From: Rubrobacter sp. | GTDB lineage: Bacteria; Actinomycetota; Rubrobacteria; Rubrobacterales; Rubrobacteraceae | Direction: 5' to 3' | DNA length: 34,745 bases | NCBI GenBank assembly: GCA_013697825.1 | Contig: JACCWD010000033.1 | Coordinates: 1-34,745 of the forward strand | Shown: one piece after another, positions 4,867-12,358 of the stretch | Layout of the letters: every line of letters starts with the position of its first letter | Numbering within the stretch: position 1 is the stretch's first letter | Made by a program: the position numbers and the translations under genes | Notes under the pieces: generated by a model | Seen by the model: only the letters and a program-made list of their open reading frames with translations | What the model was told of the DNA's origin: nothing | Databases searched by the model: none

Positions 4867-7689
4867 ATGGAGGAAAAGACAACGAACCACCGACTCGTCT
4901 CCACACCCGAAGACCTCGCCGAAGCCGTCGAGACGCTCGGAAAGCACGACGTCATCGGCGCGGACATCGAGGCGACCGGCCTCTCCCCCCGCGACGACAA
5001 AATGCGCCTCCTCCAACTTTCGACGGGCGAGGAGACCTTTATCTTCGATGTCTTCGAGACGGATATTTCTCCGCTGAAAAACGTCCTCGAAGGCGGGCCG
5101 GTGAAGGTTTTACAGAATGCGAAGTTCGATCTCTCGTTTCTCTTTTCGCAGCATGGCATCCGGGTCGGCCCCGTCTTCGACACGATGCTCGCGGCCCAAA
5201 TACTCTCCGGCGGGGATCACGGCGCGTCGTATTCGCTCGATTCCATAGCCGAACGCTTCCTCGACAAAGAGGTCGAAAAGTCCGAGCAAACTTCGGACTG
5301 GAGCGGGGATCTTTCGGAGAAGCAAATCGAATACGCGGCGAAGGACGCGGAGATACTCATCCCGCTCCACCGGGAACTCGAAAAGCGGCTCGACGAGGAG
5401 AAACTCGCGCGCGTCTCGCGCATCGAGTTCGGGGCGGTCGCCCCTCTCGCGGAGATGGAACTTGCCGGGATAAAGCTCGACGTGGCGAAGTGGAAGGAAC
5501 TCGAAAAGACCGTCCGAGTACGGCGCGACGAGGCCGCCGAGAGGCTCGAAGCGCACTTTCCGCAGCCGGAGGGCATACTCCCGCTCGAAGGGCTCGGGCC
5601 GCGGCTCAATTTGAACAGTCCGAAGCAAATCATGGAAGCGTTCAAAACGCTCGACGTGGAGCTCTCCGACACGAAGGTGTGGACGCTTTTGAAAGTGGAG
5701 CATCCGGCGGCGAAAGACCTCCTCACGTACCGCGAGCTTCAAAAGCGGCTCGGCACGTATTTGGAGACGTATCCGAACTTCATACATCCGGGGACGGGGC
5801 GGATACATCCGAGCTTTTTGCAGTGCCGAGTTCCGACGGGGCGTCTCGCATGCACGGCTCCGAACGTCCAGCAAATTCCGCACGAAGACGAGTTCCGTTC
5901 GTGCTTCGTCGCGGAAGAGGGGAACATCCTCGTCATCGCGGATTATTCGCAGGTCGAGCTCCGCATCCTCGCCGAGGTCTCCGAAGACCCGGAGTTCGTG
6001 CGGGCTTTCAACGAGGGCGAGGATCTCCACCGCCTCACCGCCTCGACTATGTTCGGCGTCGAGATGAGCGAGGTGACGAAGGAGCAAAGAAACGACGCGA
6101 AGCGCATAAACTTCGGCCTCATGTACGGGCGCGGGGCGAAGAGCCTTTCGGCGCAACTCGGGGAAGACGAGGATCACGCAAAGAAGCTCATAGACGAATA
6201 CTTCGCAAACTACCCGAAAGTCCAAAGTTTCCTCCGGGAAACGGCGGATAAAGCCATAAAAGACGGGACACTCCGCACGCTCGCGAACCGGGTCCGAAAA
6301 TTCCGTGCGACCTCGGGGCTGTCGAATCAAGAACGAGGCTCGCTCCGACGCGAGGCGATGAACTACCCGATACAAGGCTGTTTGAACGGCGACTCTCGAA
6401 TATTCGAGAAAACTGAAGGCTATGTGCCGATACGCTCGTTGGCCGGGCGTAATATTTCCGTATGGGATGGGGAGCGATTCTCTCGCGCTTCGGTGGTTGC
6501 GAGCGGGAAGAAGAGGCTGGCGCGGATCACGCTCAAGGGCGGGCACGAGATCGAGTGCAGCCCGGATCACCGCTTCCTCGTTCGCAATAATAATGGGGGC
6601 GAAGCATGGAAGACGGCGATGGAGATAAAAGCGCAAGAACGTGTCGTATTGTCCGACGCGCTCGGGAAGTGGGAGTTGGATCTCCGCTTGACTCCATCGC
6701 CTCCCGGCAAGGTGTGGAACGCAAAAACCGCCGACCTAAACGAGATAGGCACTCGCGAGGAGTTGGGCGAGTGGCTGGGGCGAGTCGCCTCGGACGGCGG
6801 AGCCGGTGAGCGAGGCGTCTCTCTTCTGATAGCCGAGCACGAGGAAGTTTTGCTGCCAAAGCTGCTCGCTCTAACGGAGCGCCTCGGACACGTAACGCAC
6901 AGTATCAGGGTGACAGATCGTCAGCCGAAGAGGCTTCATCGCCTCAACATGGCCTGTGCAAGCCTGGGTCGGCAAATGCGGGACATGGGCATCAAAGAGC
7001 GCATCCCCGACGCGGCATGGAGAAGCCGGAGCGTCTTGTGTGGATACCTGCGCGGCCTCTTCGACGGGGACGGCACGGCTCACCCCGACGGCCCGGTGCT
7101 CACCTTCGGGCGCGGTGACAAACACCTCGGGTGGGCGAAGGAGGTTCAAGAAGCGCTCCTTTTGCTCGGCATAAGAAGCAGGATAGGCGTTTATCCCACC
7201 CGCGTGAACGTGCGGATCATGAAAAAAGACGTGCCACTCTTTTGCTCGGAGGTCGGATTTATGAACCCGGCAAAACAAAAGAAAGCCGAAGCCGTCGTTT
7301 CTTCGCCGCTCGCAGTGTGCGGGAAAGCCGACGCTGTTTATGGCAGGGCGCAAAAAGTCAAATCCATCGAAATGACCGGCGAGTGGTTGGAAATGTACGA
7401 TGTGGTGAACAGCGAAACCGGACGCTTCGCCGCCAACGGCATCGTCGTCCACAATTCCAGCGCCGACATCGCAAAGCTCGCCCTCATATACATCCACGAA
7501 GAACTCCTCGACCTCGACGCGAGGCTCATAAACACCATCCACGACGAATTCGTGGTCGAGTGCCGCGAAGACCTCGCCGACGAGGTTTCCGAAAGGATGA
7601 AGGCCGCGATGGTGAGAGCCGGGGAGAAGCTCCTCAAGAAAGTTCCGGTCGAGGTGGAGGCGATGGTTTCCGGGGAGTGGCGGAAGTGA
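4867..7689 (+). CDS. polA: Family A DNA polymerase (3'-5' exonuclease + polymerase) interrupted by an intein
   Basis: A DNA polymerase I relative for repair or replication synthesis. The 940-residue precursor splices to about 581 residues. The exonuclease domain (about 1-185) has intact acidic motifs: D33/E35, N84...D88 and Y156...D160, so proofreading is expected. Polymerase motif A is DYSQVELR at 359-366, motif B (R408...K412...F416-Y420) includes NFGLMYG, and motif C is HDE at 892-894. The N-terminal 5' nuclease domain of standard PolA is absent, because the protein begins directly at the exonuclease fold. An intein (505-863) sits between PIQG and SSADIAKLA, inside a strongly conserved polymerase segment, so splicing is needed for activity. 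TAAAAT six bases before the ATG implies a leaderless mRNA. A separate full-length PolA could exist elsewhere. Confidence 0.95.
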   Translation: MEEKTTNHRLVSTPEDLAEAVETLGKHDVIGADIEATGLSPRDDKMRLLQLSTGEETFIFDVFETDISPLKNVLEGGPVKVLQNAKFDLSFLFSQHGIRVGPVFDTMLAAQILSGGDHGASYSLDSIAERFLDKEVEKSEQTSDWSGDLSEKQIEYAAKDAEILIPLHRELEKRLDEEKLARVSRIEFGAVAPLAEMELAGIKLDVAKWKELEKTVRVRRDEAAERLEAHFPQPEGILPLEGLGPRLNLNSPKQIMEAFKTLDVELSDTKVWTLLKVEHPAAKDLLTYRELQKRLGTYLETYPNFIHPGTGRIHPSFLQCRVPTGRLACTAPNVQQIPHEDEFRSCFVAEEGNILVIADYSQVELRILAEVSEDPEFVRAFNEGEDLHRLTASTMFGVEMSEVTKEQRNDAKRINFGLMYGRGAKSLSAQLGEDEDHAKKLIDEYFANYPKVQSFLRETADKAIKDGTLRTLANRVRKFRATSGLSNQERGSLRREAMNYPIQGCLNGDSRIFEKTEGYVPIRSLAGRNISVWDGERFSRASVVASGKKRLARITLKGGHEIECSPDHRFLVRNNNGGEAWKTAMEIKAQERVVLSDALGKWELDLRLTPSPPGKVWNAKTADLNEIGTREELGEWLGRVASDGGAGERGVSLLIAEHEEVLLPKLLALTERLGHVTHSIRVTDRQPKRLHRLNMACASLGRQMRDMGIKERIPDAAWRSRSVLCGYLRGLFDGDGTAHPDGPVLTFGRGDKHLGWAKEVQEALLLLGIRSRIGVYPTRVNVRIMKKDVPLFCSEVGFMNPAKQKKAEAVVSSPLAVCGKADAVYGRAQKVKSIEMTGEWLEMYDVVNSETGRFAANGIVVHNSSADIAKLALIYIHEELLDLDARLINTIHDEFVVECREDLADEVSERMKAAMVRAGEKLLKKVPVEVEAMVSGEWRK
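6379..7455 (+). mobile_element. LAGLIDADG (DOD) intein inside PolA, 359 aa
   Basis: The element spans precursor residues 505-863. It begins with Cys505 in CLNGDSRIF, contains the block B-like ECSPDHRF with the conserved His, and ends VVHN with the usual His-Asn pair before Ser864, which serves as the +1 nucleophile. All splicing residues are therefore present. The centre carries two endonuclease motifs: a first LGEWLGRVASDGG (633-645) and a clear second LRGLFDGDG (728-736). It should therefore be both self-splicing and a homing endonuclease. The first motif departs from consensus, so nuclease activity is uncertain. Some of its codons (for example AAT AAT AAT near 6587) are less GC-rich than the extein, consistent with independent transfer. 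The insertion point PIQG/S is a highly conserved polymerase site. Confidence 0.93.
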
Positions 7690-7698
7690 CGAATCGAA

Positions 7699-8598
7699 TC
7701 AGTTTTTCGAGGCGAACCGCGAAGCCCCGACCGCCGCGGCGGTGACGAGGAATATGGCGAGGATCGCCCGCATCTCCAAAGCCTCGCTGAGTATGATGAA
7801 CCCCACGAGCGCGGCAACCGCTGGCTCCAAGCTCATGAGCACCCCGAACACCCGCGTCGGGAGCTTCCGCAAAGCCTCCATTTCGAGGGAATACGGTATC
7901 GCGGAGGAAAGAAGCGCCACTCCGGCTCCGACGAGAAGCACCTTCGGGTCGAGGAGCGACATTCCTCCCTGTGAAATGCCGACGGGCAAAAGCGCGACGG
8001 CTCCGATGCACATGGCGAGCGCGAGTCCGGTTCCGCCGGGGAAGATGCCCCCGGTCTTCGCGCTGAGTATTATGTACGAGGCCCAAAAACACCCCGCGAG
8101 GAGTGCGAGCGCGACCCCGACCGGGTCGAGGTCGAGGCCGCCGAGGACACCGAGCGGGGCGAGAAGGAGTATTCCTCCGGCGGCGAGAATCACCCATACG
8201 AGGTCGAGGAGCTTCCGGCTCCCGACGACCGCGACCGCGAGCGGCCCGGTGAACTCGAGCGTCACGGCCACCCCGAGCGGTATCCGTTCGAGCGACGAAT
8301 AAAACGCGAAGTTCATCGCCGCGAGCGCGAGTCCGAAGATGGCGGCCACGCCGTACTCCCGGAGCGAGTACCCTCGGAAGTTCGGTCGCCACATCACGAG
8401 GAGGATGAGGGCGGCGAACGCCACTCGCAAAAACACCGTCCCGCCCGGTCCCGCGTCCTCGAAAAGCCCCTTCGCCAAAGCCGCCCCGAGCTGGAAACAC
8501 CCCACCCCGAGAACCACAAGCCCCGTCGGCGGCACCGAAGCCGCGACCTCCCGCGTACTCGCGAAACCCCGCGCTATGTGCGAAAGAACACCCTGCAA
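7699..8598 (-). CDS. EamA/DMT-family transporter, RhtA-like exporter
   Basis: This inner-membrane permease has about ten hydrophobic helices in two EamA halves. The segments GVAVTLEFTGPLAVA and SSAIPYSLEMEALRKLP followed by FGVLMSLEPAVAAL are characteristic of the RhtA-type threonine/homoserine exporter subgroup, so amino-acid export is likely, though the substrate is unproven. The given start is a TTG at 8598 with GAAGAAGG upstream. A GTG at codon 22 (8535), preceded by GGGAGGT, is a reasonable alternative and would trim a non-hydrophobic N-terminus. Its stop lies nine bases from the convergent polA stop. It is divergent from the AlkZ-like gene across 121 bases that contain a small palindrome. 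Confidence 0.87.
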   Translation of the reverse strand: MQGVLSHIARGFASTREVAASVPPTGLVVLGVGCFQLGAALAKGLFEDAGPGGTVFLRVAFAALILLVMWRPNFRGYSLREYGVAAIFGLALAAMNFAFYSSLERIPLGVAVTLEFTGPLAVAVVGSRKLLDLVWVILAAGGILLLAPLGVLGGLDLDPVGVALALLAGCFWASYIILSAKTGGIFPGGTGLALAMCIGAVALLPVGISQGGMSLLDPKVLLVGAGVALLSSAIPYSLEMEALRKLPTRVFGVLMSLEPAVAALVGFIILSEALEMRAILAIFLVTAAAVGASRFASKN

Positions 8599-8650
8599 AC
8601 TTCGCGCCCTTCTTCATCCAAACTCCACAACCCGGCAAGTGTACTATGAC

Positions 8651-8666
8651 AATTTCCATAGAAATT
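8651..8666. promoter_or_regulatory. Palindrome AATTTC-CATA-GAAATT in the EamA/AlkZ-like divergent region
   Basis: Perfect six-base arms around CATA form an A/T-rich 16-bp palindrome in an otherwise GC-rich spacer between two divergent genes. The form suits a dimeric repressor or activator. No regulator gene is adjacent. Confidence 0.35.
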
Positions 8667-8719
8667 CGGAGGATGCGAGGACGCTTCCGGCGCGTAACAT
8701 TATGTCGAAAGGAGGGAAT

Positions 8720-9790
8720 ATGGATGGTTCGGAAATAATCCGGCGTCGGCTTGCGAACCAGTTTCTTGCGCCTCATGCGCTGAAAGGGGTGGAGGATGTG
8801 GTTCGGTGGTTCGGGGCGGTTCAGGGCCAGGATCTCCTCGCTTCGCTGTGGGCGTTGGGGTTGAGGGTTCCCGGTTCGACCGAGGGTGGGTGCGAAAAGG
8901 CGATCGCGGATGGAAGCATCCTCCGAACGTGGCCGATGCGGGGGACGATCCACTACGTCCCCGCCGAGGACGCGAGGTGGATGCTCGACCTCATGACCCC
9001 GCGAATAGTCGCCGGGAGCGCGAAAAGATACCGCGACCTCGACCTCGACGAGAAAGCCTTCGAGCGGGCGCATGAAGAGATACGGAAAATCCTCGAAGGC
9101 GGCAAGGTCGTGGCGAGGCCGGATCTCATGCGCCGTCTCGACGCGAAGGGCATCTCCACATCCGGCCAACGCGGCTACCACATCCTCTTCCACCTCGCGC
9201 AAAAAGGCTTCCTTTGCCTCGGCCCGAGAGAAGGCAAGCAGCCGACCGTCGTCCTCCTCGACGAGTGGGCGCCGAAGCAAAGAAAGCTCGACCGCGACGA
9301 GGCTCTCGCCGAAATCTCCGTGCGGTATTTCCAAAGCCACGGCCCGGCGACACTCCACGACTTCGCATGGTGGACCGGCCTCACGGTCGCCGATTGCCGG
9401 GCCGCGATGGACTCCATCTCCTCGCATCTCGAAGAGTGGAAGGACGGCGACCGCACACTCTGGCACATTCCCACCGAACACGAACCGAAAGCCGAGCCGG
9501 AGAGGGTCATGCTCCTCCCCTTCGTGGACGAATACACGGTCGGCTACAAAGGCCGCCGCGACTTTCTCAAACCCGAGCACACGGAAAGAACCTTCCACGG
9601 CCTCATGAGCATCGTGGTTTCGGACGGGAAGATCACCGGCATGTGGAAGCGAAAGCTCGCATCGAAGAAAGCCACCGTCGAACTCGACCTCTTCCGCGAC
9701 CTCGACGGCGACGAGAAACAATCTTTGAACAACGTCCTCCGCAAATACGGCGAGTTCCTCGGCAAGGACATCGAGCTTTCCGGAGCTTAA
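8720..9790 (+). CDS. AlkZ-like winged-helix DNA glycosylase (HTH_42 family)
   Basis: A 356-residue protein of the winged-helix family that includes AlkZ and YcaQ/AlkX, which are DNA glycosylases that excise bulky alkylated bases and unhook interstrand crosslinks. The catalytic QxQ motif of the AlkZ branch is present as Q35-G-Q37 in AVQGQDLLASLWALGLR. The following TWPMRGTIHYVPAEDARWML and the late LLPFVDEYTVGYKGR are typical family blocks. The length matches AlkZ homologues. AAAGGAGGG ends four to five bases before the ATG at 8720 and decides the start; an in-frame ATG at 8702 lies before it. No antibiotic biosynthesis genes adjoin it, so a general repair role is more likely than self-resistance. 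Its stop shares TTAA with the convergent SDR gene. Confidence 0.85.
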   Translation: MDGSEIIRRRLANQFLAPHALKGVEDVVRWFGAVQGQDLLASLWALGLRVPGSTEGGCEKAIADGSILRTWPMRGTIHYVPAEDARWMLDLMTPRIVAGSAKRYRDLDLDEKAFERAHEEIRKILEGGKVVARPDLMRRLDAKGISTSGQRGYHILFHLAQKGFLCLGPREGKQPTVVLLDEWAPKQRKLDRDEALAEISVRYFQSHGPATLHDFAWWTGLTVADCRAAMDSISSHLEEWKDGDRTLWHIPTEHEPKAEPERVMLLPFVDEYTVGYKGRRDFLKPEHTERTFHGLMSIVVSDGKITGMWKRKLASKKATVELDLFRDLDGDEKQSLNNVLRKYGEFLGKDIELSGA

Positions 9791-10431
9791 ATCTCCGCGA
9801 GCGCGTCCCGAATCGGCTTTTCGCCCGAGAGTATTTCGATGGCGCGGCGCTTCGTGTTTTCGAGTTCGAGAACCTCGACGATGGCCGCGGCGACGGCTTC
9901 GCGCGGCGTCTCCCCATACCGCCCGAGTTGCGGGGCGGCGTCTATGTTTCCGGCTTCGTCATCGTCGGTGAGACGACCGGGACGGATGACGGTGTATTCG
10001 AGGTCGCTGGTTTGGACGGCGACATCGGCCTTGAGTTTGGCGAGGAGATATTGCTCCATCTCGCCTCGACCGCCGGGGTCGGCGTACCCCATTGAACTCA
10101 CGAGGACGTACCGGCGGACGTTTTCTTTATCCGCCGCCTCGATGAGCTTGACGACCCCGCCGTAGTCCATCGTCTCTTTGCGGGCCGCGCCGCTCCCCGG
10201 CCCTGCTCCGGCGGTGAATACGATGGCGTCGCACCCACGCGCCGCCTCGGCCACCTTTTCGTCCGAATCTTCTTCGAGGTCGAGGCGGAACGGCTCCGCC
10301 CCCATGCCTTCGAGTTCTTCGAGTTGCTCGTCCTTCCGGGCCATGCCACGCACATCGTGGCCGCGTTCGATGAGGCGCCGTACGAGACGCTTCCCTATTT
10401 TGCCCGCCGCCCCCGCCACGAGTACCTTCAT
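9787..10431 (-). CDS. NAD(P)-binding SDR/NmrA-like oxidoreductase
   Basis: This atypical short-chain dehydrogenase has a Rossmann fold. The opening MKVLVAGAAGKIGKRLVRRL holds the GxxGxxG dinucleotide loop, then comes a DLEED acidic patch, AIVFTAGAGPGSG, VRRYVLVSSMGY and TVIRPGRLTDD. The 214-residue length and motifs match the YwnB/YhfK group of NAD(P)H-binding proteins, which are annotated as epimerases but mostly of unknown reaction. A typical SDR Tyr-x3-Lys is not clear. GGAGG eight bases before the ATG at 10431 fixes the start and excludes the extra 13 upstream codons. It is divergent from tspO, and its stop overlaps that of the AlkZ-like gene in the tetranucleotide TTAA. Confidence 0.85.
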   Translation of the reverse strand: MKVLVAGAAGKIGKRLVRRLIERGHDVRGMARKDEQLEELEGMGAEPFRLDLEEDSDEKVAEAARGCDAIVFTAGAGPGSGAARKETMDYGGVVKLIEAADKENVRRYVLVSSMGYADPGGRGEMEQYLLAKLKADVAVQTSDLEYTVIRPGRLTDDDEAGNIDAAPQLGRYGETPREAVAAAIVEVLELENTKRRAIEILSGEKPIRDALAEI

Positions 10432-10552
10432 ATTTTCGCCTCCGTGAATCGCTCGTATGTCCGAAGCCATTCATACCCCGGCGCGCCCGGTTTTAGAGGA
10501 CGAGGCTTCCGGGAAACGTTTAAGCGGATGAAATTTTCAGGGGGGCGAAGGT

Positions 10553-11068
10553 ATGATCGAGAGCTTCGAAAAGCGTATCGGCCTCGGAGGCGCGGGGCGT
10601 TCGGCGGTCGCGCTCGTGGTGTTCTTCGCGGCGTGTTTTCTGGCGGCGGGCGGCGGGGGTTTATTCACCGCGCCGCAAACCGCGCCCGGAGGATGGTACG
10701 ACACGCTCGACAAGCCCTTCTTCACACCGCCGGACTGGCTCTTCGGGCCGGTGTGGACGGTTCTTTACGCGGCGATGGCCCTCGCCGCGTGGATCGTGTG
10801 GAGGAAAAGGAGCGGAACAAACGTGCGGCCCGCGCTCGTACTCTTCGGAATACAGCTTTTTCTCAACATGATGTGGAGCGTCGTATTCTTCGGGATGGAG
10901 GCTCCGGGATGGAGGCTTCTCGAGATCTCCGCTTTGTGGGTGGCGCTCTCGCTGACGATCGCCGCGTTTATGAGAGTCAGCCGCCTCGCGGGGTGGCTCC
11001 TCGTTCCGTACCTCGCGTGGGAGACGTTCGCTACGTTTTTGAACGCCGGGATATGGCTCCTCAATTAA
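10553..11068 (+). CDS. tspO: TspO/MBR family tryptophan-rich sensory protein
   Basis: This five-helix membrane protein of 171 residues is homologous to the mitochondrial translocator protein and to bacterial TspO. Such proteins bind porphyrins and are tied to light, oxygen or stress responses. Family landmarks are clear: PFFTPPDWLFGPVWTVLY, then ALAAW, LFLNMMWSVVFFG, and the C-terminal PYLAWETFATFLNAGIWLLN. Tryptophans are abundant. AGGGGGGCGAAGG precedes the ATG. It is divergent from the SDR gene (121 bases) and convergent with the MFS gene, sharing TTAA at the stops. Nothing in the window makes or uses porphyrin except possibly the BtuF-like binding protein, so its ligand here is unknown. 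Confidence 0.95.
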   Translation: MIESFEKRIGLGGAGRSAVALVVFFAACFLAAGGGGLFTAPQTAPGGWYDTLDKPFFTPPDWLFGPVWTVLYAAMALAAWIVWRKRSGTNVRPALVLFGIQLFLNMMWSVVFFGMEAPGWRLLEISALWVALSLTIAAFMRVSRLAGWLLVPYLAWETFATFLNAGIWLLN

Positions 11069-12246
11069 CCTTCCGGCGCGACCTCGGGCGGTTTTTCGGG
11101 GCGCGTCCCGAGGGCGAGGATGACGAGGGCGGCGGAGGTGCACGCCGCTCCCGCGACGCCGAGCGCGGCGAGTGAGCCGAACCCGAGCGTGAGAGAGCCG
11201 AGTCCCGCGCCGACACCTTGCCCGAGGTATATCGCGGACGAATTCAGCGAGAGGGCGACGTTTTGCGTGGACGGGGCGAGTTGCGTAACCCGGTATTGCT
11301 GGAGCGGGTTGAGAGCGAACCCCGCCACGCCCCACGCCACGAGGGAAAGGCACACTCCGGCGAGCGCGAGCGGTGAGCCGGAGGCCATCACGAGGAGCGA
11401 GAACGAGGCGAGGGAGACGGCTTGCACGGCCATGATGCCGAAGGCCATCCGGCGGTACGGGAGATTGTCCGCGCCGTATCCCCCGAGGCTGTTCCCGAAC
11501 ATCGCCGCCACCCCGAAAAGGAGGAGGAGCGCGCTCACCCCGCCCCCGCCGAAGCCGGTGATCCCCGCGAGCAAAGGACCCACGTACGTGAACACGACGA
11601 ACCCGCCCATCATCCCGAGCGCGGTCAAAGAAAGAGCGGTCGCGACCGGAGCCTGCCGAAGCGCGTCCACCCTCTCGCGGAGGCCCACGGCCGGAGGGCT
11701 CTCCATGTGCGGAAGGAGGATCCGGACCCCGACGAGCGCCACCGCCGCCATAAGCCCGACCATTACGAACGTCGCGCGCCACCCGTAATACGTCCCGATG
11801 AGCGAGCCGAGAGGGATCCCGATCACGAACGCGATGGTGAGTCCGCCCGTGACCACCGCGAGCGCCCGCCCCCGATGCTCCGGCTCGGCGAGGCTCGAAG
11901 CGACCGCCGCCGCGTTCGGAGTGAACATCGCCGCCCCGAGAGCGGCCACCACGCGGGAGGCGAGAAGAAGCGAGAACGTCGGAGCGAAGACCGACGCGAA
12001 GTTCGCCGCCACGAAGAGGGCCATCGCGAACACGAGGAGCCGACGCCTCGGGACGGTTCCGGTGATCGCCGCGAGAACCGGGGCGCATACCGCATACGTC
12101 ACCGCGAAGACCGTCACGAGATGCCCCGCCGAAGCCACCGACACCGAAAGCTCCTCCGCCACTCCTTCAAGAAGCCCCGCGAAAACGAAGCTCCCCGTCC
12201 CGATGGCGAACGTCCCGAGCGCGAGGACGATGAGGCGGAAGTTCAT
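11065..12246 (-). CDS. MFS transporter, AraJ/DHA1-type
   Basis: This twelve-helix major facilitator of 393 residues resembles the AraJ/YdhP sugar-efflux and drug:H+ antiporter group. The N-terminal GTGSFVFAGLLEGVAEELSVS, the loop-2 region TGTVPRRRLLVFA, the PNAAAVASSLAEPEHRGRALAVV segment and a conserved GIPLGSLIGTYYGWRATF are typical of this group. The substrate is unknown. It lies 112 bases downstream of the GH13 alpha-glucosidase on the same strand, but a good TATAAT box in that gap suggests its own promoter. GAAGGGACG precedes the ATG at long spacing. The stop overlaps tspO. Confidence 0.88.
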   Translation of the reverse strand: MNFRLIVLALGTFAIGTGSFVFAGLLEGVAEELSVSVASAGHLVTVFAVTYAVCAPVLAAITGTVPRRRLLVFAMALFVAANFASVFAPTFSLLLASRVVAALGAAMFTPNAAAVASSLAEPEHRGRALAVVTGGLTIAFVIGIPLGSLIGTYYGWRATFVMVGLMAAVALVGVRILLPHMESPPAVGLRERVDALRQAPVATALSLTALGMMGGFVVFTYVGPLLAGITGFGGGGVSALLLLFGVAAMFGNSLGGYGADNLPYRRMAFGIMAVQAVSLASFSLLVMASGSPLALAGVCLSLVAWGVAGFALNPLQQYRVTQLAPSTQNVALSLNSSAIYLGQGVGAGLGSLTLGFGSLAALGVAGAACTSAALVILALGTRPEKPPEVAPEG

Positions 12247-12287
12247 GAAGCGGGACGTCCCTTCGAAGTCGTGTGCGAAGACGACGA

Positions 12288-12293
12288 ATTATA
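12288..12293 (-). promoter_or_regulatory. -10 box TATAAT for the MFS gene
   Basis: A perfect TATAAT on the minus strand lies 41 bases before the ATG at 12246, predicting a leader of about 35 bases. No strong -35 was seen at normal spacing. Confidence 0.5.
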
Positions 12294-12358
12294 ACGGGCG
12301 ATGACGGGAAGTCGGGTTTTCTCGGTTTTTCGTCCCGCGATCCCGGTCGAAACCGAAA

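Noticed and set aside
7634..9721. Long minus-strand open frame across the EamA and AlkZ-like genes
   Set aside because: It overlaps two well-supported genes in other frames, has low-complexity Arg-rich sequence and no domain signature.
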